Below are positions 1-5,994 of a stretch of DNA of 5,994 nt, in pieces. The notes below the pieces were generated by a model, which did no database searches, had not been told where the DNA came from, and saw only the letters and a list, made by a program, of their open reading frames with translations. Location: assembly GCA_900553905.1 (NCBI GenBank), contig USFL01000103.1, positions 1-5,994 on the forward strand. Reading direction: 5' to 3'. Source of the stretch: an uncultured Eubacteriales bacterium. GTDB taxonomy: Bacteria; Bacillota; Clostridia; Christensenellales; Aristaeellaceae. The position numbers and the translations under genes are program-made. Every line of letters begins with the position of its first letter. Position 1 is the first letter of the stretch.

Positions 1-517
<517 letters not shown>

Positions 518-1147
518 TTATTCGGGAACGACCTTCACCATCGCGTGGCGAAGCACCGCGCCCTCCATCTGGTAGCCCTTGAGCAGGACCTCGCAGACCG
601 TTCCGGGTTCGCCATCTTCCGGCGCGCCCTGCATGACCGCGTTTTCCAGGTTGGGGTCGAACTTTTCCCCCTTGCGGCTGATGGGGGTGATGCCGCGCTT
701 CTCGAATGCCTCGCACATCTGGCGGAGCACCATTTCCACGCCGCTCCTTAGGGAATCTCCCTCGCCGGAGGCGGCGATGGCGCGCTCCAGGTTGTCGATG
801 ACCGGCAGAAGCGTCGTGGCAAACGCCCTCGCCCCGTCGTCGAAGGCTTCTTTGCGGACGTTCTGGTTGCGGCGGCGGAAGTTCTCAAAATCCGCCTGCA
901 CGCGCTGGGCCATGGCCAGGTATTCCTCCTGCTTGGCGATGGCAGCGGCCAGCGCTTCGGCAGCCTCGGCGGCGGCGGTGTCCTGCGCCATTTCCTCCCT
1001 GGCCTGCTCGTGCGCCTCGTCGGCGTCCATGGCGGTCTCCACGGCTGCTTCCATGGTTTCCACGGCCTCCTCCGCCTCGCTGGTCAGCGGCTTTTGCGTA
1101 ACGTCCTGCATGGTGTCCCCTCTTTGCTTTCTTTTCTTCTTTGCCAT
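518..1147 (-). CDS. grpE: Nucleotide exchange factor GrpE
   Basis: Cytosolic co-chaperone that dimerises and releases ADP from DnaK. The 209 residues show the family layout: a variable acidic, alanine-rich N-terminus (about 20-70), a long dimerisation helix (about 70-125) with QADFENFRRRNQ at 84-95 and LLPVIDNLERAI at 113-124, and a C-terminal beta domain with FDPNLENAVMQ at 163-173 and LLKGYQMEGAVLRHAMV at 188-204. The usual HEAV or HNAV reads ENAV here, and LRPAMV reads LRHAMV. The start at 1147 is 5 bp after the hrcA stop and has an AAGGAG 8 nt upstream, inside the hrcA 3' end, so translation is probably coupled. An alternative ATG at 1111-1109 (residue 13), preceded by AGAGGGG, would remove the very basic MAKKKRKQR leader. 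Length is normal for the family. Confidence 0.96.
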   Translation of the reverse strand: MAKKKRKQRGDTMQDVTQKPLTSEAEEAVETMEAAVETAMDADEAHEQAREEMAQDTAAAEAAEALAAAIAKQEEYLAMAQRVQADFENFRRRNQNVRKEAFDDGARAFATTLLPVIDNLERAIAASGEGDSLRSGVEMVLRQMCEAFEKRGITPISRKGEKFDPNLENAVMQGAPEDGEPGTVCEVLLKGYQMEGAVLRHAMVKVVPE

Positions 1148-1152
1148 GTTGT

Positions 1153-2181
1153 TTACTCCTTATCCTGCCCCAGCAGGTCGGTGAGCTGCTTGCCCATGGC
1201 GCTGAGCACGCTAAGCACCCGCCCGTACTGCATGCGCGTGGGGCCGATGACGCCGATGGTGCCATGGGTGTTGTCGCTCAAGCGGTAGGTGGCCGTCACC
1301 AGCGAGCAGTCCTCAAGCTCCGGGATGCCGGTTTCAGGGCCGATGCGCACGGTAAAGGCCATCTCGCCGTGGTTTTCCATCAGCTTGAGCAGCTTTTCCT
1401 TGGTTTCCAGGACGCTCAAAAAGCATTTGGCTTTTTCCACGTCCGAATACTCCGGAAAGTTGAGGATGTTGCTGGCACCGCCCAAAGTGAGCTTGGCCTT
1501 GCCACCCTCGCTGTCCACCGCGTCCAGAAATTCCGCCACGCCGCTGAGCACCTGGCGCTCGGCGCGCATGTCGCGCTCCGTTTCCTTGATCAGGGCCAGC
1601 GCCTCGCTGAGCGTATGACCGCTGAGGCGCTCGGTCAGCGTGCGGCTGACGGCATAGAGCGCGTCGGCGTCCATATCGCTGCCCACGCGGATGATCGAAT
1701 CCCGCATGATGCCGCCGTCGGTGACGATCACAAGCAGCGCGCTCTGGCTGCTGACCGGCACCAGCTGCAGCGTGCGGATGCGAAGTTCCGCACCCTTGGG
1801 GCTCATCACCAGCGAGGTGTAGTGCGTCAGTCCCGACAGCACCTGCGCCGCCCGGCTGATCACGTCCTCCATCTGCTGCGCGCGGTTGGTAAAGTAGGCG
1901 CGCACATCGGCGGCGTCGCCGGTACGGATGGAACCGTTCTTGAGCAGCTGGTCCACGTACAGCCGATACGCCTTAGCGCTGGGGATGCGCCCCGCGCTCA
2001 CGTGCGGCTGGTCCAGATACCCCAGCTCCTCCAGATCGCTCATCTCGTTGCGGATGGTGGCCGAGCTCAGGCCCATCTCATACTTTTTGGAGATGGTGCG
2101 GCTGCCCACCGGAATGGCGGTCAGGATATAGTCGTCGATGATCGCTTGCAGAATGCGGAACTTGCGCGCGTCCATCGTCAT
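1153..2181 (-). CDS. hrcA: Heat-inducible transcription repressor HrcA
   Basis: Repressor of class I heat-shock genes; it binds CIRCE as a dimer and, by the known model, needs GroEL to stay active. The 342 residues begin MTMDARKFRILQAIIDDYI. The N-terminal winged helix-turn-helix spans about 1-80, with VGSRTISKKY (25-34), recognition helix SSATIRNEMSDLEELGYL (39-56) and wing motif SAGRIPSAKAYRLYVD (62-77). A GAF-like and dimerisation region fills the rest, ending TRMQYGRVLSVLSAMGKQL near the C-terminus. The ATG at 2181-2179 was chosen because GGAGGT lies 6 nt upstream and the family's N-terminus begins here; ATG 2175-2173 is a close alternative. The frame stays open back to a GTG at 2229, but that codon lies inside the CIRCE and has no ribosome binding site. 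First gene of the operon, so autoregulated. Confidence 0.97.
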   Translation of the reverse strand: MTMDARKFRILQAIIDDYILTAIPVGSRTISKKYEMGLSSATIRNEMSDLEELGYLDQPHVSAGRIPSAKAYRLYVDQLLKNGSIRTGDAADVRAYFTNRAQQMEDVISRAAQVLSGLTHYTSLVMSPKGAELRIRTLQLVPVSSQSALLVIVTDGGIMRDSIIRVGSDMDADALYAVSRTLTERLSGHTLSEALALIKETERDMRAERQVLSGVAEFLDAVDSEGGKAKLTLGGASNILNFPEYSDVEKAKCFLSVLETKEKLLKLMENHGEMAFTVRIGPETGIPELEDCSLVTATYRLSDNTHGTIGVIGPTRMQYGRVLSVLSAMGKQLTDLLGQDKE

Positions 2182-2222
2182 CCTTCCACCTCCCTGACGG
2201 CATGTTTGACGCTTCCGGATTG

Positions 2223-2249
2223 TTAGCACTCATTGATGTCGAGTGCTAA
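2223..2249. promoter_or_regulatory. CIRCE operator (HrcA binding site)
   Basis: Exact consensus TTAGCACTC-N9-GAGTGCTAA, with symmetry extending 2 bp further on each side (2221-2251, 11-bp arms). It begins a few bases after the predicted start of the hrcA transcript, so it acts as an operator in DNA and can also form a hairpin at the mRNA 5' end. It lies about 95 bp upstream of the divergent regulator's -10 box, too far to block that promoter directly. Confidence 0.98.
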
Positions 2250-2258
2250 CACATGCAT

Positions 2259-2303
2259 ATCATATGCCAGTGCCCCCTGTTTGTCAAGTGCTTTTAAAAT
2301 TTT
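2259..2303 (-). promoter_or_regulatory. Sigma-A promoter of the hrcA-grpE-dnaK operon
   Basis: Reading the minus strand, the -35 box TTGACA (2287-2282, perfect) and -10 box TATGAT (2264-2259, five of six) are separated by exactly 17 bp. A 12-bp A/T tract, AAAATTTTAAAA (2303-2292), sits 4 bp upstream of the -35 and resembles an UP element. The predicted start is near 2252, placing the CIRCE at the very 5' end of a leader of about 70 nt. This matches class I heat-shock control: a strong vegetative promoter kept down by HrcA. Confidence 0.93.
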
Positions 2304-2343
2304 CTCATCCAAATTCAACATTTGTTCATAATCGGCCCAGGCA

Positions 2344-2352
2344 TGGTACAAT
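2344..2352 (+). promoter_or_regulatory. Extended -10 promoter of the WYL regulator gene
   Basis: TG-G-TACAAT: an extended -10 element with a five-of-six -10 hexamer. A weak -35 candidate, TTGTTC (2322-2327), is spaced 19 bp away; TTCATA (2325-2330) gives 16 bp. The predicted start near 2359 gives a leader of about 19 nt before the TTG start codon at 2378. Its position rules out the longer reading of the gene. Confidence 0.7.
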
Positions 2353-2377
2353 AGAGGGGGAAAGGGGGCGCACAGCC

Positions 2378-3646
2378 TTGAAATCGAGCCGGTTGTTCCA
2401 AATCGTCTATGAGCTCATGAGCGAAGAGCTCCTTACGGCGCCGGAACTTGCGCGGCGGCTGGAGGTGTCGGTGCGCACCATTTACCGCGATGTGGAGGCC
2501 TTGTGCCAGGCGGGCATACCCATTGTAACGGGACAGGGGCAGGGCGGGGGCATCCGTCTGATGGACGGCTATGTGCTGGATCGCGCCCTGATGAGCGCGT
2601 CCGAACAGGAGCGTCTGATGCTGGCGGTCAAGGCGCTTGGCAATGCAGCCGGCGACAGCGGCGAACTGCTGCAAAAGCTGGGAGCGCTGTTTCGCACGCC
2701 CGAGGCGGACTGGCTGTCGGTCGATCTGGACCGCTGGGGACAGAGCGGGGAACAGGATACCCGCTTTGATCTGATCCGCAGGGCCATTCTGGAAAAGCGG
2801 GTCCTGGCCTTTCAATATGCGGGCGCGGGCGGCATGCGGACCCGGCGCGTGCAGCCGGGCCGGCTGTGCTTCAAGTCCTCGGCCTGGTATCTACAGGCGG
2901 TATGCCTGGAGCGTCAGGCGTGGCGCACCTTCAAGCTCACCCGCATGAGCGGTCTGTGCCTGACGGAAGAGCATTTTTCGCAAGCCCTCATTCCTCCGCC
3001 CATCGAACCGGCGTCCGGCGGCCCCACCGAATGCGAGATCAGGCTGCGTTTCCCGGCAGGCGCGGCTTTTCGCGTATATGACGAGTTTGCCAGCGAATCC
3101 ATCCATACCCATGAGGACGGTTCCCTCACCGTCACCGCGCGCATGCCGCTGGGCGACGGCTGGCTGTACAGCTATCTGCTCTCCTTTGGCGGCGCGGCGG
3201 AGGTACTCGGCCCGCCGCAGGTGCGCGCGGGGCTGGCCCGTTTTGCCCGGATGGCCTTTGAACGCTATCAAAAAGATTTGCCCAGCAGCAAAAACCTGAC
3301 GGAGGATGTCAGGTTCAATTTGCTATCCTATGCCTGTCCTCCGGAGGAACAACGGAATGAACAGGAGTTGAATTCATTGGAACAGAAATTCTGTCAAAGC
3401 TGCGGCATGCCCCTCACCGGCGCTCCGCAGGAGTTGGGCACGGAAAGCGACGGTTCGCCCTGCGCCGACTACTGTACCTACTGTTACCAGAACGGAGCCT
3501 TCACCCGCGACTGCACCATGCAGGAGATGATTGATTTCTGCACGCCCATCATGGCCCAAAGCCACCCGGGGATGACCGAGGCGGAGGCAGCCGGACGGAT
3601 GCGGGGCTTCTTTCCGCAGCTCAAACGTTGGAAAAGGGAAGGTTGA
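2378..3646 (+). CDS. YafY-type HTH/WYL-domain transcriptional regulator fused to a zinc-ribbon domain
   Basis: Predicted DNA-binding regulator of 422 residues, target unknown. Residues 1-62 form an HTH-11/DeoR-like winged helix (MKSSRLFQIVYELMSEELLT, then LARRLEVSVRTIYRDVEAL at 24-42). The WYL domain covers about 130-200 and carries the name-giving motif in SAWYLQAVC (168-176) followed by FKLTRM; such domains are thought to sense nucleic-acid or nucleotide ligands. A WYL C-terminal extension follows to about 298. After a linker (299-333), a complete zinc ribbon begins at about 334, EQKFCQSCGMPL, with C339, C342, C362, C366 and C369 as likely metal ligands, ending FFPQLKRWKREG. The TTG start at 2378 has AAGGGGG about 9 nt upstream and lies just after an extended -10 promoter; the frame is open upstream to a GTG in the CIRCE, judged spurious. 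Monocistronic, divergent from hrcA. Confidence 0.9.
   Translation: MKSSRLFQIVYELMSEELLTAPELARRLEVSVRTIYRDVEALCQAGIPIVTGQGQGGGIRLMDGYVLDRALMSASEQERLMLAVKALGNAAGDSGELLQKLGALFRTPEADWLSVDLDRWGQSGEQDTRFDLIRRAILEKRVLAFQYAGAGGMRTRRVQPGRLCFKSSAWYLQAVCLERQAWRTFKLTRMSGLCLTEEHFSQALIPPPIEPASGGPTECEIRLRFPAGAAFRVYDEFASESIHTHEDGSLTVTARMPLGDGWLYSYLLSFGGAAEVLGPPQVRAGLARFARMAFERYQKDLPSSKNLTEDVRFNLLSYACPPEEQRNEQELNSLEQKFCQSCGMPLTGAPQELGTESDGSPCADYCTYCYQNGAFTRDCTMQEMIDFCTPIMAQSHPGMTEAEAAGRMRGFFPQLKRWKREG
3363..3379 (+). promoter_or_regulatory. Possible internal ribosome binding site and TTG start for the zinc-ribbon domain
   Basis: AGGAG (3363-3367), a 9-nt spacer and TTG (3377-3379) lie in frame within the WYL regulator gene, exactly where a free-standing zinc-ribbon protein would begin (M/L-EQKFCQSCGMPL). 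Initiation here would give an 89-residue protein of the size usual for stand-alone members of that family. Whether it is used cannot be told from sequence. Confidence 0.45.
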
Positions 3647-3661
3647 ACTACGAGGCACCGG

Positions 3662-3696
3662 AAAGGGAGAGCGTCCGCCAGACGTTCTCCCTTTTT
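3662..3696 (+). terminator. Intrinsic terminator after the WYL regulator gene
   Basis: A 14-bp stem (3662-3675 with 3681-3694, one G-U pair) closes a 5-nt loop and ends in TTTTT (3692-3696). It begins 15 nt after the regulator's TGA. It also lies just after the end of the convergent DUF3021 gene and could fold in that transcript too, but there the U-tract is only three bases, so it is likely weaker in that direction. Confidence 0.88.
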
Positions 3697-3698
3697 CG

Positions 3699-4154
3699 TC
3701 AGTTTTCTCCATGCACCCGCCGGTTCAGGCGGCGGATTTTTCCTCGTAACATCAGATATTGCGCCACCCAGGCCGCTGCGAAGATGCCTACAAAAACGCC
3801 TGCATACCCAGCTACTCCGCCCGCGCTGTGCTCCATCCAGCCGCACACCCAGGCTATAGGTAGCATTACCAGAGCCGTTACCGCAAAATAGACGGCTGAT
3901 TGTTTCAAAAGGCTCCAGCGCTCCATTTCCCAAATCAGCGAGCATACGGCAAACGCTGCGCCCAGCACGCCGCACAACACAGCCTGAAGGGCCACCGCCC
4001 CAGCCTCACTGCCTGCCAGCGCGATCAATTCGGGCATGCAGGCCACATACCGTCCCTGCCCCCAGCCCAGTGAAATGACAATGGTGATCAGGTAGCCCAT
4101 GGCCATGCCCAGCGGAACGCCCAGCAGGCCGCGCAAAAGCGCCTTTTTCTTCAC
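3699..4154 (-). CDS. DUF3021 family four-helix membrane protein
   Basis: Small integral membrane protein of 151 residues, function not established; DUF3021 proteins are typically encoded beside a LytTR regulator and are thought to modulate it. A basic start (MKKKALLRG) is followed by four hydrophobic segments at about 8-30, 52-75, 85-106 and 112-136. A cytoplasmic-looking basic tail (RGKIRRLNRRVHGEN) ends the protein. Segment two ends in the sequence LIWEMERWSLLKQ, a charged loop before segment three. The GTG start at 4154-4152 has AAGGAGG 8 nt upstream. It lies 17 bp after the LytTR gene stop, so the two form an operon with a shared promoter. Family assignment rests on topology, length and neighbour rather than on a search. 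Confidence 0.82.
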   Translation of the reverse strand: MKKKALLRGLLGVPLGMAMGYLITIVISLGWGQGRYVACMPELIALAGSEAGAVALQAVLCGVLGAAFAVCSLIWEMERWSLLKQSAVYFAVTALVMLPIAWVCGWMEHSAGGVAGYAGVFVGIFAAAWVAQYLMLRGKIRRLNRRVHGEN

Positions 4155-4171
4155 GGCTGTTCCCTCCTTGT

Positions 4172-4606
4172 CTAAATGCCCAGCACCTGACGGATCTTGG
4201 GGACGTATCGCCGGGAAACCCAGGCCGCCGTGCCGTCCTCCAGCGTTACGCGTATGGTGCCGGCCAGGCTCAGGTCAAAGCCCCTGACCTTGCCAAGGTT
4301 GATGATTTCCGAGTGCGATATGCGAACGAAGCGGGACCGGTCCAGCCTGTTTTCCAGCTCGTAGAGCCGCAGGCGCACTGCATATTCGCCCTCCGCCGTA
4401 CTCACATACACCTTGCCGCCGGCGGCATAAGCGCGCAAAATACGCGCCGGGTCGATAACGGTGGCTTGGCCGTCCCGAAATCCCATGAGTATCCTGGGCG
4501 CTTCCAGTTTTTCCAGCAATGCGGCGATCTCCCCGGTCATCCGGTCGGTATGGACCACGATTCTGGGCTCGGTGCAGGCAGGGTCGATCTGGATGTCGAT
4601 GCGCAC
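4172..4606 (-). CDS. LytTR-domain DNA-binding transcriptional regulator (DUF3021 partner)
   Basis: Stand-alone LytTR regulator of 144 residues with no response-regulator receiver domain. The N-terminus (RIDIQIDPACTEPRIVVHT) is the short beta/alpha segment common to LytTR proteins paired with DUF3021. The LytTR domain covers about 45-144 and includes GGKVYVSTAEGEYAVR (63-78), the signature FVRISHSEIINLGKV (93-107) and the closing VSRRYVPKIRQVLGI (130-144). The GTG start at 4606-4604 was chosen because GGGGG lies 8 nt upstream and a good promoter lies so close that the upstream ATG at 4627 would fall at or near the transcript start without a ribosome binding site. First gene of a two-gene operon. 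In studied pairs the membrane partner antagonises the regulator and the operon is self-regulated; here that is inference. Confidence 0.9.
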   Translation of the reverse strand: MRIDIQIDPACTEPRIVVHTDRMTGEIAALLEKLEAPRILMGFRDGQATVIDPARILRAYAAGGKVYVSTAEGEYAVRLRLYELENRLDRSRFVRISHSEIINLGKVRGFDLSLAGTIRVTLEDGTAAWVSRRYVPKIRQVLGI

Positions 4607-4629
4607 CTTTCTTTCCCCCTTCCGCATCC

Positions 4630-4658
4630 AGTATAGGCGCTTGCGCCTTGCCGTGCAA
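4630..4658 (-). promoter_or_regulatory. Sigma-A promoter of the LytTR-DUF3021 operon
   Basis: The minus strand reads TTGCAC (4658-4653), 17 bp, TATACT (4635-4630); four of six and five of six consensus bases with ideal spacing. The predicted start near 4623 leaves a leader of about 17 nt to the GTG start, containing the ribosome binding site. The spacer contains a palindrome described separately. Confidence 0.8.
4636..4647. repeat. Palindrome GGCGC-TT-GCGCC inside the LytTR promoter spacer
   Basis: Perfect 5-bp arms around two bases, directly abutting the -10 box and lying wholly within the 17-bp spacer. A protein bound here would overlap RNA polymerase, so it may be an operator; it could also be a chance GC-rich repeat. 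Confidence 0.4.
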
Positions 4659-4706
4659 TCCTTTCGATACAACCGGTCGTTTCAGCAAGCCAAATGGCAT
4701 GCATGG

Positions 4707-4747
4707 AAAAGCGCCCGGCTCGGAACCAAAGTTCGAGTCGGGCGCTT
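4707..4747 (-). terminator. Intrinsic terminator of the methyltransferase gene
   Basis: On the minus strand a long inverted repeat (4747-4731 with 4726-4709, one mismatch and one bulged base, loop TTTG) runs directly into TTTT. It lies 34 nt past the methyltransferase stop and separates that gene from the LytTR operon promoter. The same stem can form on the plus strand, but its U-tract there is displaced by several bases. Confidence 0.85.
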
Positions 4748-4781
4748 GACGCCTTTTTCAGTTGATTCGTCGGTCTGCGCA

Positions 4782-5399
4782 TCATTGGATGTCATCGGCG
4801 CGCATGCCGTCCAGGACAGGCTTGCGCTTCCAGGCGGTCATCACGCCCGTGCCTAGGCCCGTACGCTGCCAGCTCACCTGTTCAAACGACAGGGCCGCCA
4901 GCCGCGTCTTAAGTGCGCAGCGGTCCACGGACACGCTCTCCGCGCCCGACGTCATCCATCGGCGCAGCGCGTTCATCGCCGAGGGCCAGCACGTCGTGCC
5001 CAGCACCAGCTGGCCGCCGGGCTTGAGCACGCGAAGCGCCTCGCCCAGCATGCGGTCCAGCGAATCCGCGTCACCCCTCCACTGCATAAGCACCGTGTCA
5101 AAGGCATCCTCCCGCCAGGGGATATCCCCCACCGGCGCGTACACGATATCGCAGCTTTGCAGCCGCGCGCGGGCGGCACGCACGTCCTCCATGTCGGAGG
5201 ATACGCCGCACACCTCGCACTGCATATTCCGGCGCAGGTATTCGGCCATCAGGCCCCGGCCCACGCTCGCGTCCAGCACCCGATCCTCCGGGTCCACCAC
5301 GGCCCATTTGAGCATGGCCTTTTCCAGCCCGTTCAGCCGTGGGCATGCTTTGACGGACAGCTCACCGGATACGGTTTTGCCTTGTACCTTGGTGATCAT
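4782..5399 (-). CDS. Class I SAM-dependent methyltransferase, substrate unknown
   Basis: Predicted cytosolic methyltransferase of 205 residues with a Rossmann-like fold. Motif I is RVLDASVGRGLMAEYL (40-55), the beta-2 end is CEVCGVSSDMEDVRAARARL (61-80), motif II is AFDTVLMQWRG (99-109) and motif III is LRVLKPGGQLVLGT (122-135), which is typical of the Methyltransf_11 type. Two usual features are altered: the first glycine of GxGxG is S45, and the acidic residue that normally holds the SAM ribose after beta-2 is S67 (D69 is nearby). The ATG at 5399-5397 has AGGAGG 6 nt upstream. Monocistronic with its own promoter and terminator, so its neighbours give no clue to substrate. The fold is clear; catalytic activity is likely but not certain. 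Confidence 0.87.
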   Translation of the reverse strand: MITKVQGKTVSGELSVKACPRLNGLEKAMLKWAVVDPEDRVLDASVGRGLMAEYLRRNMQCEVCGVSSDMEDVRAARARLQSCDIVYAPVGDIPWREDAFDTVLMQWRGDADSLDRMLGEALRVLKPGGQLVLGTTCWPSAMNALRRWMTSGAESVSVDRCALKTRLAALSFEQVSWQRTGLGTGVMTAWKRKPVLDGMRADDIQ

Positions 5400-5439
5400 G
5401 CTCGTCCTCCTCAGCCATTCTGTTTCCGGGTACAGCGCT

Positions 5440-5448
5440 ATTATATCA
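5440..5448 (-). promoter_or_regulatory. Extended -10 promoter of the methyltransferase gene
   Basis: The minus strand reads TG-A-TATAAT (5448-5440), a perfect -10 hexamer with the extended TG. No good -35 box is present; the base-pair window at 17 bp reads GTGCAT. The start is predicted near 5433, with a leader of about 34 nt to the ATG. It lies in the 92-bp gap after the ABC permease gene, in which I see no terminator hairpin, so some read-through from upstream is possible. Confidence 0.8.
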
Positions 5449-5491
5449 CAGAATTGCTAAGAATGCACGCTCTTTTGTAACATTTTGTTTA

Positions 5492-5994
5492 TTATTTTGT
5501 ATATTCTCGTAAACAATAGGTAACGGATGCCTTGCGAGACAGCACCAGCCACAGGGCCGCATCCAGCAGCGCCAGCAGGAGAACATCCACGCCCACCGCC
5601 GCGGACACCGGCCAGCCCCACAGGATCAGCAGCACTGCCGCGCCCACCAGCGCCGCAATGATGATCATGCCGCCGAACATGCTGACCATGGCGTTCATGC
5701 TCTGCTTAACAGCCTCGGTTTCTGTCTTCCATTTCAGCTTGGGATGGTACACGTCCAGCAGCAGGCTCATCAGGCACCACAGGAGCGAAAACATCTGCGA
5801 CACGGCCAGCGCGCCCAGCGTTTCCAGCCACATGCCGGGCAGCAGCGCCCACAGCGCCACCGCGCTCACCAGCGCCGAGGCCAGGTTGAAGGTCATACCC
5901 ATCAGCAGCTTGGCCCCCAGCTGCACCTTGCCCGAAACGGGATAGATGCGCCGCATGTCATGCCGCGCGCCTTCGCGCGAAACGGCGGTGGACA
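5492..5994 (-). CDS. ABC exporter permease, C-terminal part, cut by window edge
   Basis: Membrane subunit of a putative ABC exporter (ABC_tran_2-like family); substrate unknown. The frame is open to the right edge, giving 166 visible residues. They begin STAVSREGARHD and continue MRRIYPVSGKVQLGAKLLMG, the SREG...PVS...Q...KL pattern that precedes the last membrane bundle in this family. Hydrophobic segments follow at about 34-52, 54-80, 100-124 and 126-150 of the visible part. Between the second and third lies DVYHPKLKWKTETEAVKQSMN, the family's PKLxW...EAVKQ loop. The protein ends REYTK before two consecutive TAA stops. The methionine codon at 5956 is internal, not the start. The ATPase partner and N-terminal half would lie to the right of the window. 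Family assignment is from motif memory, not a search. Confidence 0.78.
   Translation of the reverse strand, partial: STAVSREGARHDMRRIYPVSGKVQLGAKLLMGMTFNLASALVSAVALWALLPGMWLETLGALAVSQMFSLLWCLMSLLLDVYHPKLKWKTETEAVKQSMNAMVSMFGGMIIIAALVGAAVLLILWGWPVSAAVGVDVLLLALLDAALWLVLSRKASVTYCLREYTK

Noticed and set aside
579..1184. 201-codon plus-strand frame opposite grpE
   Set aside because: Serine/alanine-rich shadow of the grpE codons; no start signal or domain.
1141..2226. Long 361-codon open frame on the plus strand opposite hrcA
   Set aside because: Antisense to a well-identified hrcA, with a composition (many H, A, R, Q) typical of a high-GC shadow frame and no recognisable domain or ribosome binding site.
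2182..2229. N-terminal extension of hrcA to a GTG at 2229
   Set aside because: The GTG lies inside the CIRCE, lacks a ribosome binding site, and the added residues do not belong to the family; the ATG at 2181 has GGAGGT.
2243..2377. 45-residue extension of the WYL regulator to a GTG at 2243
   Set aside because: It would start in the CIRCE and upstream of the gene's own promoter at 2344-2352; YafY-type proteins start at the KSSRL segment, encoded from 2378.
3357..3371. ATG with a GGAGG upstream in the WYL-zinc ribbon linker
   Set aside because: It is out of frame and reaches a TGA after four codons, so it cannot encode a protein.
4762..5460. 232-codon plus-strand frame opposite the methyltransferase
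   Set aside because: Serine/arginine-rich shadow; the minus strand gene has clear motifs, promoter, ribosome binding site and terminator.
5492..5956. Treating the ATG at 5956 as the start of a small membrane protein
   Set aside because: The frame is open to the window edge and the upstream residues (STAVSREG) match the ABC exporter permease pattern, so the ATG is internal.

Overview
The window looks like chromosomal DNA from a GC-rich member of the Clostridia or a related Bacillota lineage. The evidence is the gene order hrcA-grpE-dnaK behind a CIRCE operator, a DnaK ATPase domain without the insert typical of Gram-negative DnaKs, a LytTR/DUF3021 gene pair, an ABC exporter permease of a type common in Firmicutes, strong AGGAGG-type ribosome binding sites and vegetative sigma-A promoters. 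The assignment is inference from gene content; no rRNA or other marker is present.

Layout, left to right. (1) Positions 1-2303 hold the class I heat-shock operon on the minus strand: a near-consensus promoter (TTGACA, 17 bp, TATGAT) with an A/T tract upstream, a perfect CIRCE inverted repeat just after the predicted transcription start, then hrcA, grpE and the first 137 codons of dnaK, which runs off the left edge. HrcA should bind the CIRCE and repress its own operon; GrpE is the nucleotide exchange factor for DnaK. (2) Positions 2344-3696 hold a divergent plus-strand gene: an HTH/WYL (YafY-type) regulator whose reading frame continues into a complete C-terminal zinc-ribbon domain, closed by a strong intrinsic terminator. 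(3) Positions 3699-4658 hold a two-gene minus-strand operon: a stand-alone LytTR DNA-binding regulator followed by a four-helix DUF3021 membrane protein, a recurrent pair in Firmicutes. (4) Positions 4707-5448 hold a single minus-strand class I SAM-dependent methyltransferase with its own extended -10 promoter and terminator. (5) Positions 5492-5994 hold the 3' part of a minus-strand ABC exporter permease that enters from the right edge.

No mobile elements, CRISPR arrays, tRNA or rRNA genes were seen, and no stretch above about 110 bp lacks a gene or control element. Most of the window is ordinary housekeeping and regulatory DNA. The parts most worth a second look are the WYL regulator-zinc ribbon fusion, which has an in-frame ribosome binding site and TTG start at the junction; the methyltransferase, whose SAM-binding motifs are altered; and a palindrome lying exactly between the -35 and -10 boxes of the LytTR promoter.
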